This document shows positions 1 through 6,337 of a DNA stretch of 11,911 nt, piece by piece. Made by a program: the position numbers and the translations under genes. Under the pieces are notes generated by a model, which worked only from the letters and a program-made list of their open reading frames with translations, searched no databases and was not told the origin of the DNA. The first letter of the stretch is position 1. Every line of letters begins with the position of its first letter. Origin of the DNA: Chloroflexota bacterium (GTDB lineage: Bacteria > Chloroflexota > Limnocylindria > Limnocylindrales > CSP1-4); the NCBI GenBank assembly GCA_027346765.1, contig DAIERN010000023.1, positions 1 through 11,911 on the forward strand, read 5' to 3'.

Positions 1-459
1 GCGGTCGACGACCCGGTGATCGGTCCGGGCGGCGCCCTGATCGGCCAGGTGGTGGAGGTGGGCACCAACTACGCCCGGGTGCTGCTCATCACCGACACCC
101 GGATCCACGTTGCCGGCCTGGTCGAATCGAGCCGCGCGATCGGCTTGATCAGCGGTCACCTTGGCCAGCCGATGGTGATGGAAAACATCCCCGCCGAGGT
201 GGTTGTGAACCCGACTGAATCGGTCGTCACCGCGGGCATCGAGCTCGCCGAAGGCATTCGCTCGCCCTTCCCCAAGGGCCTGCTCATCGGCACGATCGCC
301 AGGGTCAGCCGCTCGCCCGATCAGCTTTTCCAGACTGCGCTCGTCACCCCGGTCGCTGACCTGGACCGGCTCGAGTACGTCCTGGTGATCACGAACTATG
401 AAGGCGGGCTGCCGGAGTCCTCGCCGTCGCCCACGCCAGGGACCTCGCCGACGCCCTAG
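1..459 (+). CDS. mreC: Rod shape-determining protein MreC, C-terminal part (5' truncated by window edge)
   Basis: The reading frame is open from base 1, so the gene starts upstream of the window; the in-frame GTG at 16 codes an internal Val and is not a start. The visible 152 residues match the C-terminal beta-barrel part of MreC: a GALIGQVVEVG strand, NYARVLLITD, a SRAIGLISG turn, a FPKGLLIGTI segment and the closing DLDRLEYVLVI. MreC is a bitopic inner-membrane protein whose periplasmic or extracellular part scaffolds the elongation machinery with MreB, MreD, RodA and PBP2. The last ~18 residues are a Ser/Pro/Thr-rich disordered tail. No mreD follows; the next gene is convergent, so this copy ends its transcription unit. 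The stop codon interlocks with that of the opposite gene. Family assignment is confident; the missing N-terminus cannot be judged. Confidence 0.9.
   Translation, partial: AVDDPVIGPGGALIGQVVEVGTNYARVLLITDTRIHVAGLVESSRAIGLISGHLGQPMVMENIPAEVVVNPTESVVTAGIELAEGIRSPFPKGLLIGTIARVSRSPDQLFQTALVTPVADLDRLEYVLVITNYEGGLPESSPSPTPGTSPTP
456..459. other. Interlocked TAG stop codons of convergent genes (CTAG)
   Basis: The palindrome CTAG supplies the TAG stop of mreC (457-459) on the plus strand and the TAG stop of the LysM gene (456-458) on the minus strand. There is therefore no room for a terminator between the two genes, and any terminator must lie inside the opposite gene. Confidence 0.9.
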
Positions 460-1001
460 CTGCGACCGGGTTTGGGCGTTGGCGCAATCCCGTAGCCGGG
501 AATGAGCAGCTCCTGGCCGACAAAGATCCGGTATTTGGGTGGCTTCAGATCGTTGAGGCCGACGATGTCCTCCCAGTTGACCTGGAACATGTCAGCGATG
601 GCGGTCACCGAGTCGCCGCGCTGGACAACGTAGGTGAACGGCGGCGGCTCCTGCGTCCGCACCGGCGACGGCGTGGGCGTGTGCCGCGGCTGGTCGCTGG
701 GCTGTGGGCTGACCAGGCCGCTGGGCGGAGCTGATTGACCCGCGCCCGGGGTGGGCGTGGGCGGCGCACCCACCGGTGGCGGCACGGCCTGCATCGTTGC
801 CACGACCCACGCGGCAAGCAATCCGCCGCTCGCCGCCAGGATCAGCACGACCATCGCCGCGAGGACCCACGGCAGCGCGGCCTGCGCGCCTGAGCGCTCG
901 CGTCGCGTCGGTGGCAGGTCGGGCGCGCGATTTGGCGCGGCGTCATCGCCGGACGATGGCGGCGCATCGGGCAGCTGCGGTTGAACGGGCTGATCGGCCA
1001 C
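456..1001 (-). CDS. Single-pass membrane protein with extracytoplasmic LysM domain
   Basis: This 181-aa protein has a short Pro/Asp-rich N-terminus (1-40), one strong hydrophobic helix (about 42-68, PWVLAAMVVLILAASGG then LLAAWVVA), a Pro/Thr/Ser-rich linker (75-120) and one C-terminal LysM domain (about 123-168) with the typical YVVQRGDSVTAIADMF start, the INxDL-like GLNDLKPP turn and the closing VGQELLIPG. LysM domains bind N-acetylglucosamine-containing glycans such as peptidoglycan, so it is probably a cell-wall-facing anchored protein; its exact role is unknown. I chose the GTG at 1001 over in-frame upstream starts because the upstream translation is low-complexity and Arg-rich, and because a TACTCT box lies 6 bases before this GTG, consistent with a leaderless message. 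It runs convergent to mreC with a 4-base overlap. The Pro/Thr linker resembles the MreC tail in composition only. Confidence 0.85.
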   Translation of the reverse strand: MADQPVQPQLPDAPPSSGDDAAPNRAPDLPPTRRERSGAQAALPWVLAAMVVLILAASGGLLAAWVVATMQAVPPPVGAPPTPTPGAGQSAPPSGLVSPQPSDQPRHTPTPSPVRTQEPPPFTYVVQRGDSVTAIADMFQVNWEDIVGLNDLKPPKYRIFVGQELLIPGYGIAPTPKPGRS

Positions 1002-1007
1002 GCGCGC

Positions 1008-1013
1008 AGAGTA
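1008..1013 (-). promoter_or_regulatory. Putative -10 box TACTCT for the LysM gene (leaderless)
   Basis: On the minus strand TACTCT is followed by 6 bases and the GTG start at 1001. There is no Shine-Dalgarno sequence and no recognisable -35 element. It fits the TANNCT pattern seen at four other genes in the window, so transcription probably starts at or next to the GTG. Confidence 0.55.
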
Positions 1014-1149
1014 GCCAACATGGGCGGGCCACGCCCCGTCGCCGCACCCAACTGCACCCTTTGTCACCGCCGGCCGCCATCGGTGCTGGGTGGGTGGGGA
1101 CCATCTTGGTATGGCACTGGGAAACCTCAGTGACGACGCTGCGCTGGTA

Positions 1150-1231
1150 GGCCTTTGGCCAACGCCCGCGGGTCGCAGCCTCAGACCCGCAGACAGGTAA
1201 GGTCGAGCCGGTCCGCGAGGGCCGGCTCGAC
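1150..1231 (+). ncRNA. Candidate structured RNA: three consecutive hairpins
   Basis: Three stem-loops follow one another: GGCC/GGCC with a TTT loop (1150-1160); GCGGGTC (1168-1174) pairing with GACCCGC (1184-1190) across a 9-base loop; and GTCGAGCCGGTCC (1202-1214) pairing with GGGCCGGCTCGAC (1219-1231) across the GNRA tetraloop GCGA. The strand is chosen because the GNRA loop and the one G-U pair form on the plus strand. The element ends 67 bases before the glycosyltransferase start and upstream of that gene's own -10 box, so it may be a separate small RNA whose last stem is a terminator, or a remnant 5' leader. I recognise no known riboswitch class. No convincing promoter for it was seen. 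Confidence 0.3.
1202..1231 (+). terminator. Strong 13-bp hairpin with GCGA loop, terminator-like
   Basis: The arms 1202-1214 and 1219-1231 pair over 13 positions (12 Watson-Crick plus one G-U) around the tetraloop GCGA. It is followed by GCTTGTC, with only a few U residues, so it is at best a weak intrinsic terminator by E. coli rules; high-GC genomes often lack U tracts. It could equally be a structural RNA stem. The inverted repeat is read directly; the function is inferred. Confidence 0.4.
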
Positions 1232-1284
1232 GCTTGTCGGGCACCCGCGGGGCCGCTCGGCGCATTCCCGGCGCTGTCCCTCGG

Positions 1285-1290
1285 TAGACT
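1285..1290 (+). promoter_or_regulatory. Putative -10 box TAGACT for the glycosyltransferase (leaderless)
   Basis: TAGACT lies 8 bases before the GTG start at 1299. No ribosome-binding site lies between, and no -35 hexamer is evident. It fits the shared TANNCT pattern and supports the GTG at 1299 as the true start rather than the longer frame opening at 1155. Confidence 0.55.
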
Positions 1291-1298
1291 CACCGGCA

Positions 1299-2030
1299 GT
1301 GACGAGCGAGGCACATACCGGCACGTGGGTCGTGCTGCCGACCTATAACGAGATCGAGAACCTGCCGCAGATCGCGCCGGCAATCCTGGAAAAGCTGCCT
1401 GAAGCGACGCTGCTCATCGTTGACGATTCGTCGCCAGACGGGACGGGCGATCTGGCCAACCGCATGGCGCTGCAGAACCCGCGCATCAAGGTTCTGCACC
1501 GCGCGGCCAAGCAGGGCCTGGGCAAGGCCTACACCGATGGCTTCCGCCACGCGCTCGACGCTGGTGCCGACCTGCTGATCCAGATGGACGCCGACTGGTC
1601 GCACGACCCGTCGTACCTGCCGGGCATGGTCGCCGCGCTGCACAACGACGCGGACCTCGTCATCGGCTCGCGCTACGTCAAGGGCGGCGGCGTCCGCAAC
1701 TGGGGCATCCTGCGCCGCGTTGTGTCGCGCGGCGGATCGATGTTCGCGCGCACTGTTCTGGGTCTCAAGGCGCATGACCTGACTGGCGGCTTCAAGGCGT
1801 GGCGGCGCGCGACGCTCGCGGCGATGCCCTGGTCAAGCCTGCACTCGGGGGGCTACGTCTTCCAGATTGAAACCACGTTCCGTGCGTCGCGCGCCGGCGC
1901 GCGCGTGATCGAGCTGCCCATCGTCTTCGTCGACCGCCGCCTGGGCGCGAGCAAGATGTCGCGCCGGATCATCTTCGAGGCGCTGCTGGTCGTGCTGCGG
2001 CTGCGCTGGGAGGAGCTGCGCGGCCGTTAG
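1299..2030 (+). CDS. GT2-family polyprenyl-phosphate sugar transferase (DPM1-like)
   Basis: A 243-aa single-domain GT-A glycosyltransferase of the dolichol/polyprenol-phosphate mannose synthase group. It shows the VVLPTYNEIENL nucleotide-sugar strand (11-22), the VDDSSPDGTGD motif (41-51), QGLGKAYTDGF (72-82), the metal-binding DADWSHDP (D97, D99), VIGSRY (121-126), DLTGGFKAWRR (160-170) and the C-terminal GASKM (216-220). Enzymes of this type move a sugar, often mannose, from a nucleotide sugar to polyprenyl phosphate on the cytoplasmic face of the membrane, making a donor for extracytoplasmic glycosylation. There is no C-terminal membrane domain, so it is of the short soluble or peripheral type. 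The GTG at 1299 begins just before the conserved domain and has a TAGACT box 8 bases upstream. The sugar and acceptor cannot be told from sequence; GDP-mannose is the best guess. Confidence 0.88.
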   Translation: MTSEAHTGTWVVLPTYNEIENLPQIAPAILEKLPEATLLIVDDSSPDGTGDLANRMALQNPRIKVLHRAAKQGLGKAYTDGFRHALDAGADLLIQMDADWSHDPSYLPGMVAALHNDADLVIGSRYVKGGGVRNWGILRRVVSRGGSMFARTVLGLKAHDLTGGFKAWRRATLAAMPWSSLHSGGYVFQIETTFRASRAGARVIELPIVFVDRRLGASKMSRRIIFEALLVVLRLRWEELRGR

Positions 2031-2074
2031 CGCTCACAGATCCTGCACAGGCTGCGCAATCGGGCGCGGCGCGG

Positions 2075-2080
2075 TACGCT
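2075..2080 (+). promoter_or_regulatory. Putative -10 box TACGCT for the QGG-repeat gene (leaderless)
   Basis: TACGCT lies 9 bases before the ATG at 2090; the intervening GGCGGGCCC does not look like a properly spaced ribosome-binding site. The same hexamer precedes the kdpD-like gene. It suggests a separate promoter for the QGG-repeat/parvulin pair despite the preceding gene being only 59 bases away. Confidence 0.55.
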
Positions 2081-2089
2081 GGCGGGCCC

Positions 2090-2527
2090 ATGGAACCTGA
2101 CGACCAGCCGTTCGCGCCTTCCGACGACGATTCGGACGCGCCCGTGCGGCTCCATGAGACCGGCATGACCGCTGATGGCGACGTGCACGCCCAGAACGTC
2201 AACATCACCCAGGGTGGGGCGCGCGACATCTCTGCGACGACCGTGTCGATCACCCAGGGCGGCGCCTCGCAGGTTCACGCCGAGCAGATGAGCCTCAGCC
2301 AGGGTGGCGTGGCCATTGCCCGGACGGCGAGCTTCACCGTCAATCAGGGCGGCTCGGCATTCGCCGTCGTGTCCGACCAAGCCACCGTCAACGAGGGCGG
2401 TAGCGTGCTGGTGCTCGTCGCCGGCAAGGTCAACGGCGACGGTCGGCCGCTGCTCGATTGGCGCTCCGCGTTGGCACTTGCCGCTGGCCTGGTCGTTGCC
2501 TGGCGCCTCGCGCGGCGCATCTTCTAG
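2090..2527 (+). CDS. Unknown tail-anchored protein with five 15-residue QGG repeats
   Basis: I do not recognise a named family. The 145-aa protein has an acidic N-terminus (1-25), then a repeat region (about 32-112) in which the triplet QGG recurs at residues 41, 56, 71 and 86, with a variant EGG at 102: spacing 15, 15, 15 and 16. Each repeat reads roughly V-x-[IVLF]-[TSN]-Q-G-G-[AVS]-x-x-[IVF]-x-A, with alternating hydrophobic residues and turn-forming glycines, as expected of a left- or right-handed beta-solenoid with short coils. The C-terminus has one hydrophobic helix (about 123-141) ending in RLARRIF, and no N-terminal signal peptide, so it looks tail-anchored with the solenoid in the cytoplasm. 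It lies 17 bases before the parvulin gene and probably shares its message. Bactofilin-like polymers and adhesin solenoids are the nearest comparisons, but repeat length and the strict QGG differ. A scaffold or sensor role is speculation. Confidence 0.8.
   Translation: MEPDDQPFAPSDDDSDAPVRLHETGMTADGDVHAQNVNITQGGARDISATTVSITQGGASQVHAEQMSLSQGGVAIARTASFTVNQGGSAFAVVSDQATVNEGGSVLVLVAGKVNGDGRPLLDWRSALALAAGLVVAWRLARRIF
2208..2408 (+). repeat. Five tandem 15-codon QGG protein repeats
   Basis: The codons for QGG (CAG GGT/GGC GG-) recur every 45 bases at about 2210, 2255, 2300 and 2345, and a GAG GGC GGT variant follows after 48 bases at about 2393. Bases around each triplet differ between copies, so the repeats look old and held by selection on protein structure rather than being a recent DNA expansion. 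Confidence 0.8.
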
Positions 2528-2533
2528 GGAGAT
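2526..2533 (+). promoter_or_regulatory. Shine-Dalgarno-like AGGGAGAT for the parvulin gene
   Basis: AGGGAGAT overlaps the TAG stop of the QGG gene and lies 11 bases before the ATG at 2545. It fixes that ATG as the start and supports co-translation from the QGG-gene message. Spacing is somewhat longer than ideal. Confidence 0.5.
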
Positions 2534-2544
2534 CCACAAGCCAA

Positions 2545-4356
2545 ATGACTTTTCGTCCGCGACGCCAGGCTCGCCCTGGCGTTGGTGCCCGCGTGCGTCG
2601 GCTGTTCGAAGATGAGGACCGTCAGCAGGCGACCGTAACCGTCCTGTTCATCGGTGCCATCGTGCTCGTCGTCCTCGCCCTGCTCGGCGCGGTCGGCCTG
2701 GCCTGGTACAACGACAACCTGCGTCCGCTGGCGAAGGTCGGTAGCGTCGAGATCGATCCGCAGCTGATGCGCGATCGCGTGGCGTTCGAGACGTGGCGCA
2801 TCGGCCGCGACCAGGACCGCGTCACGGAGGCGCTCCAGAACAACGAGATCGACAGCACGACGGCTTCAAGCCGCATTGATGCGCTCAACCAGCAGCTCAA
2901 TGCCCTGGGCAGCTCGGGCCTCGATGACCTGATCGACATCGTCTACCAGTCGCAGCTCGCGACCGATCAAGGCATCAGCGTGACGCCGGACCAGGTGACC
3001 ACGCTGCTTGATAAGGAAGTCGCGGGCGTGGAAAAGCGCCACATGTGGGAGATCGTGGTCAAGCCAATCGCGGCTGATCCCACGGCGGGCCCCACGCAAA
3101 GCGAGCAGAAGGCCGCGCTCGACAAGGCGCAGGCCGCCCTCGACGCCGTCAACGCCGGCGGCGATTGGGCGACCGTCGCCCACCTGTACAGCAACGCCGA
3201 CAGCGAGCCTGCCGGGGGCGACCTGGGCACCGCCACACCCAACAAGATCAGCGATCTCGAGTTCCAGAAGGAGCTGTTCGAGCTGCCGCTCAACGGCACG
3301 ACGGGCATCGTCAAGGGCGCCGACGGGTACTACCGCATCGGCCGCGTCACTGAGATCCAGCCGGCGGGCGAGCAGGCCGGTCTGCGCGACCAGCTCTTCT
3401 CGCGCCTGCCGGAGAGCAGCGTACGCCGTCTTCTGACCTATGAGTCGGGCGCCGGCCAGCTGCACGACAAGATCACCAACGACGCCCTTGCCGCCACGCC
3501 CGAGCAGGTCCGCCTCGCGGTCATCTACATCCAGGGCGACGCTCCTGACCCGTCGGCGAGCCCAGACCCGATCGCGGCCCAGGGCGAGGTCGACTACAGC
3601 GAGATCGTCTTCGCGCCCAACGACAACCTCGACGCTGCCGCCGATCTGCCGGCCGACGATCCGGCCTGGACCAAGGCGCAATCCGACGCCCAAGCGATCT
3701 ACGCTCAGCTCAAGGCGATCGCTGATGTTGAGCAGCGCAAGACCACGTTTGCCGACCTCGCGAAGACCAACAGTGACTCCGACACCGGCCAGGACGGCGG
3801 GTCCGTCGGCTTCGTCACCCGAGACCTGCCGCCAGCCGCGGTTGGCGACGCGCTCTTCACTGGCACCTACACCGCGGGCGACCTCGTCGGCACGGGGCCC
3901 ATCAAGGGCGACGACGCCTACTACGTGCTGCTCTTCAACGAGAAGCGCGCGAGCGTCAAGGACCGCATCCAGGCCGTCAAGGACGCGCTCGCCGCGCCGG
4001 GCGCCGATTTCAACGCCATCGCCGGTCAGCTGTCAGAAGGTCCGGAGAAGAAGGACAACGGCGAGATCGGCTGGCTCACCAAGGACCAGCTGAGCACCCA
4101 GATCGGCGACAAGGTCTTCGCGCTGGCCGTGGGCCAGGTGAGTGACCTCATCCCGTTGGGCGGCGGCCAGTACTTCGTCAAGGTTGAGGAGCGCATGGCC
4201 CGCCCGCTCGATCCCGACCAGATCCCGAACATCCGCGACACCGCGTTCACCAAGTGGTACTCAGACAAGCTGACCGCGGCCGAGGCAGATGGCACGATCA
4301 CCCGCGCCGACGGCCAGACATCGGGCGGCAACCTCAACGACGGCACGCTCCAGTAG
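2545..4356 (+). CDS. Membrane-anchored multi-domain parvulin peptidyl-prolyl isomerase (SurA/PrsA-like)
   Basis: This 603-aa protein has a basic cytoplasmic N-terminus (1-28), one uncleaved transmembrane helix (about 31-55, VTVLFIGAIVLVVLALLGAV), and a long extracytoplasmic part. An N-terminal SurA-N-like helical segment (about 68-160) includes VGSVEIDPQLMRDRV. Parvulin domain 1 (about 164-270) shows KRHMWEIVV, GGDWATVAHLYS, AGGDLG and DGYYRIGRV. Parvulin domain 2 (about 348-465) shows VDYSEIVFAP, TFADLAKTNSDSD, QDGGSVGFV and DDAYYVLLF. A third parvulin-like unit (about 470-550) shows GADFNAIAGQLSEG, NGEIGWL, KVFALAVGQVSDLI and QYFVKVEER but lacks its own first strand. Such proteins fold secreted or envelope proteins after export. 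The ATG at 2545 is chosen over an upstream ATG at 2458 because it follows the QGG gene and a Shine-Dalgarno-like site. Whether each domain is catalytic cannot be told; some may only bind clients. Confidence 0.88.
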   Translation: MTFRPRRQARPGVGARVRRLFEDEDRQQATVTVLFIGAIVLVVLALLGAVGLAWYNDNLRPLAKVGSVEIDPQLMRDRVAFETWRIGRDQDRVTEALQNNEIDSTTASSRIDALNQQLNALGSSGLDDLIDIVYQSQLATDQGISVTPDQVTTLLDKEVAGVEKRHMWEIVVKPIAADPTAGPTQSEQKAALDKAQAALDAVNAGGDWATVAHLYSNADSEPAGGDLGTATPNKISDLEFQKELFELPLNGTTGIVKGADGYYRIGRVTEIQPAGEQAGLRDQLFSRLPESSVRRLLTYESGAGQLHDKITNDALAATPEQVRLAVIYIQGDAPDPSASPDPIAAQGEVDYSEIVFAPNDNLDAAADLPADDPAWTKAQSDAQAIYAQLKAIADVEQRKTTFADLAKTNSDSDTGQDGGSVGFVTRDLPPAAVGDALFTGTYTAGDLVGTGPIKGDDAYYVLLFNEKRASVKDRIQAVKDALAAPGADFNAIAGQLSEGPEKKDNGEIGWLTKDQLSTQIGDKVFALAVGQVSDLIPLGGGQYFVKVEERMARPLDPDQIPNIRDTAFTKWYSDKLTAAEADGTITRADGQTSGGNLNDGTLQ

Positions 4357-4390
4357 CGCCGCCGCGTCGGGTTTGAAGCGGCGCGACCTG

Positions 4391-4396
4391 TAGGCT
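4391..4396 (+). promoter_or_regulatory. Putative -10 box TAGGCT for mazG (leaderless)
   Basis: TAGGCT lies 9 bases before the ATG at 4406. GGAAG directly abuts the ATG, too close to act as a normal Shine-Dalgarno site, so the message is probably leaderless. This would be the head promoter of mazG-rph. Confidence 0.55.
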
Positions 4397-4405
4397 GGTT
4401 GGAAG

Positions 4406-5551
4406 ATGGATTGGTTGCTCGACGAAGTTGAGGCGCGCTTTGGCGTGACCGCCGCGGACGGGCTGCAGCTGCTGTCAGCCGGGACTCTCGCAGCGCGCCC
4501 GTTCGATCCGGGCATGGCGCTGGTCATCGTTGGCGGCACCGCCGCAGACGAGGCACCAATTCCCGGTCGCGCGGCGCACGGCGCCTCACCGGCCGCCATG
4601 CTGCGGGCGCTTTACCCGACCGACCACCCGGTCCAGCCGATAACGGGCGGCCAGCCTGCGCAGACGGTGGCCACGATCGCCGACGACGCACTGCGCGCGA
4701 GCACCTGGTTCGTGCCTGCGGTGGAGGCTCTCGCCAATGTCGCGAGTCCGCACGCGCTGCCCTGGCTGGTCGCGCGGCTGCGCGCGCCCGATGGCTGCCC
4801 GTGGGACCGCGAGCAGGACCACCTGTCACTGCGCAAGTTCCTGCTCGAGGAGACGTACGAGGTCTATGACGCCCTCGAGCAGGGTTCGACGCCGCAGCTT
4901 GCCGAGGAGCTGGGCGACCTGCTGCTGCAGATCGTCCTGCACGCCCAATACGGCGCAGAGGACGGCGTCTTCGACATGGCCGACGTGCATCGCGCGGTGG
5001 TGGCCAAGATCGTCCGCCGGCACCCGCACGTCTTTGGTGACGTCGTGGCCAACTCGGCCGCGCAGGTCATCCGCAACTGGGAGCAGATCAAGGCGGGTGA
5101 GCGGGCAGGGCGGACGGCGAGTGACGCCAACATGCCCGCTGCTTTCGAGGGTCTGTCGCGCTCGCTGCCCGCGCTTGCCTATGCGCAGGAGATGCAGGAG
5201 CGGGCCGCGTCGCTGGGCTATGACTGGCCGTCGCTCGAGGGCGTCCTCGACAAGGTCAAGGAAGAGTCGGCGGAGATCATCGCCGCCCGGGACGACCACG
5301 AGAAGCGCGAGGAGTTCGGCGACCTGCTGCTCGTCCTGGTCAACATGGCGCGCAAGCTGGGCATCGACAGCGAGGCCGCCCTGCGTGCCGCGAGCGCCAA
5401 GTTCGCCGCGCGTTTCGCCGGCGTCGAGCGGCTCGCCGCCCAGCGCGGCGTGGACCTCAAGACGCTGACGCTCGACGAGCTCGACGAGCTGTGGCAGCAG
5501 GCCAAGAAAGAGCAAGCCGGGGCAGGGAGTGCAAAGGTGACTGCATCGTGA
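4406..5551 (+). CDS. mazG: Nucleoside triphosphate pyrophosphohydrolase MazG with YabN-like N-terminal remnant
   Basis: This 381-aa protein has two MazG domains. The first (about 118-230) carries [10 protein letters not shown], the EExxE box at E148, E149 and E152, and ExxD at E168/D171; the second (about 255-345) carries EExxE at E286, E287 and E290, and ExxD at E303/D306. Both metal-binding sites look complete. MazG hydrolyses non-canonical and canonical NTPs to NMP and pyrophosphate in the cytoplasm, cleaning the nucleotide pool. Residues 1-112 ([41 protein letters not shown]) resemble the C-terminal half of the tetrapyrrole-methylase domain fused to MazG in Bacillus YabN; the GxGxG SAM-binding half is absent, so methylase activity is unlikely. 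The start at 4406 is supported by the TAGGCT box. The stop overlaps the rph start by 4 bases, implying translational coupling. Confidence 0.93.
   Translation: MDWLLDEVEARFGVTAADGLQLLSAGTLAARPFDPGMALVIVGGTAADEAPIPGRAAHGASPAAMLRALYPTDHPVQPITGGQPAQTVATIADDALRASTWFVPAVEALANVASPHALPWLVARLRAPDGCPWDREQDHLSLRKFLLEETYEVYDALEQGSTPQLAEELGDLLLQIVLHAQYGAEDGVFDMADVHRAVVAKIVRRHPHVFGDVVANSAAQVIRNWEQIKAGERAGRTASDANMPAAFEGLSRSLPALAYAQEMQERAASLGYDWPSLEGVLDKVKEESAEIIAARDDHEKREEFGDLLLVLVNMARKLGIDSEAALRAASAKFAARFAGVERLAAQRGVDLKTLTLDELDELWQQAKKEQAGAGSAKVTAS
5535..5540 (+). promoter_or_regulatory. Shine-Dalgarno AGGTGA for rph
   Basis: AGGTGA matches the 16S rRNA anti-Shine-Dalgarno core and lies 7 bases before the GTG at 5548, inside the 3' end of mazG. 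It settles the rph start in place of an in-frame ATG at 5491, and shows that operon-internal genes here use Shine-Dalgarno initiation, unlike the operon heads. Confidence 0.75.
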
Positions 5552-6276
5552 GCATTGGTGGTGGTCGGTTCCGCGCGGATGGTCGGTCGCCGTCGCAGCT
5601 GCGCCGGGTGACCTTCAGCCTGGACGTCCAGAAATGGGCCGAGGGCAGCGCGATCATCGAGATGGGCGACACGCGCGTGCTGTGCGCGGCGAGCATCGAG
5701 GAACGCGTCCCGCCCCATCTGCGCGGCAAGGGCGAGGGCTGGGTGACCGCTGAATACAACATGCTGCCGCGGGCGACCGCGGAACGGACGCAGCGCGAGG
5801 TCGTGAAGGGGCGCCAGGGCGGGCGGACGATGGAGATCCAGCGGCTCATCGGCCGGGCTCTGCGCGGCGTCGTCAACACCACGAAGATCGGCGACCGCAC
5901 GATCACCGTCGACTGCGACGTGCTCCAGGCAGACGGCGGCACGCGCACCGCGTCCATCACCGGCGGCTATGTTGCCCTTGTTCTGGCGCTGCGCAAGATC
6001 GGCGCAGAGGGGGCGCTGGACGGCCAGGTCGCGGCGGTCAGCGTGGGCATCATCGACAGCGTGCCCATGCTCGATCTCGACTACTCGGAGGACTCGCACG
6101 CCGAGGTCGATTTCAACGTGGTCGGCACTTCGGGCGGTGCATACGTGGAAGTGCAGGGCACGGCGGAGGGCAAGCCGTTCGACCGCGCGGGCATGGATCA
6201 GCTCCTGGGCCTCGCCGACAACGGTCTGGCGCAGCTGTTCAGGATGCAGCGCAAGGTCCTGGGCATCGCCGAGTGA
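5548..6276 (+). CDS. rph: Ribonuclease PH (tRNA nucleotidyltransferase)
   Basis: This 242-aa protein is of normal RNase PH length. It is a phosphorolytic 3'-5' exoribonuclease that trims tRNA 3' ends using phosphate and releases nucleoside diphosphates; it works as a hexameric ring. Visible family motifs: [10 protein letters not shown] (10-19), [10 protein letters not shown] (40-49), [16 protein letters not shown] (62-77), the RNA-binding [19 protein letters not shown] (88-106), the phosphate-binding [12 protein letters not shown] (130-141), and the acidic [15 protein letters not shown] (176-190) with D176, D178, E181, D182 and D188. The GTG start at 5548 shares GTGA with the mazG stop and has an AGGTGA site. 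Pairing of rph with rdgB downstream is common in many bacteria. No missing catalytic residue was noticed, so it should be active, unlike the frameshifted E. coli K-12 copy. Confidence 0.96.
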   Translation: MSIGGGRFRADGRSPSQLRRVTFSLDVQKWAEGSAIIEMGDTRVLCAASIEERVPPHLRGKGEGWVTAEYNMLPRATAERTQREVVKGRQGGRTMEIQRLIGRALRGVVNTTKIGDRTITVDCDVLQADGGTRTASITGGYVALVLALRKIGAEGALDGQVAAVSVGIIDSVPMLDLDYSEDSHAEVDFNVVGTSGGAYVEVQGTAEGKPFDRAGMDQLLGLADNGLAQLFRMQRKVLGIAE

Positions 6277-6299
6277 GCGCTACGCTGCGCCATCTGCCC

Positions 6300-6337
6300 C
6301 GCTATACCCGCACTATGGTTATCGAGCGGGTAGAGCG
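6300..6337. promoter_or_regulatory. Inverted repeat (12-bp arms, one mismatch, 14-base spacer), possible operator or hairpin
   Basis: CGCTATACCCGC (6300-6311) is the reverse complement of GCGGGTAGAGCG (6326-6337) apart from one mismatch; the inner 7 bp TACCCGC/GCGGGTA are perfect. The left arm contains a TATACC box and the spacer contains the ATG of a possible small ORF. A DNA-binding protein there would block the promoter, or the RNA hairpin would hide the start. I checked for a tRNA because GGGTAGAGC resembles a D-arm, but no T-arm or acceptor stem was found. Confidence 0.4.
6303..6308 (+). promoter_or_regulatory. Possible -10 box TATACC ahead of the small ORF/rdgB
   Basis: TATACC lies 6 bases before the ATG at 6315, the same geometry as the leaderless genes of this window. 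A TACGCT hexamer at 6281-6286, just after the rph stop, is an alternative. No -35 element is clear for either. Confidence 0.35.

Larger units (their letters stand above)
1002..1298. other. Divergent intergenic region with clustered hairpins, no gene recognised
   Basis: This 297-base stretch separates the LysM gene (-) and the glycosyltransferase (+). The plus frame stays open here, but its translation is Arg/Ser-rich low complexity with no family resemblance, and the homologous part of the glycosyltransferase begins only after 1299. The half next to the LysM gene holds its promoter box; the 1150-1231 part holds three hairpins; the TAGACT box lies at 1285. I found no tRNA T-loop, RNase P, tmRNA or SRP signature. 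The stretch between 1014 and 1149 shows nothing I can name. Confidence 0.6.

Noticed and set aside
1014..1149. Search for -35 elements and a promoter for the hairpin RNA (TTGTCA and TTGGTA candidates)
   Set aside because: Neither has a -10 partner at 16-18 bases; no supported promoter.
1155..1298. N-terminal extension of the glycosyltransferase from an ATG at 1155
   Set aside because: The 48 extra residues are Arg/Ser-rich, overlap the hairpin cluster, and lie outside the GT2 fold; the GTG at 1299 has a -10 box at leaderless spacing.
2866..3693. A 275-codon minus-strand frame inside the parvulin gene
   Set aside because: Val/Arg/Gly-rich repetitive composition typical of the antisense of a GC-rich gene; no start signal or domain.
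5218..6099. A 293-codon minus-strand frame across mazG and rph
   Set aside because: It crosses two well-identified genes on the other strand and shows no family resemblance; typical GC-driven shadow.
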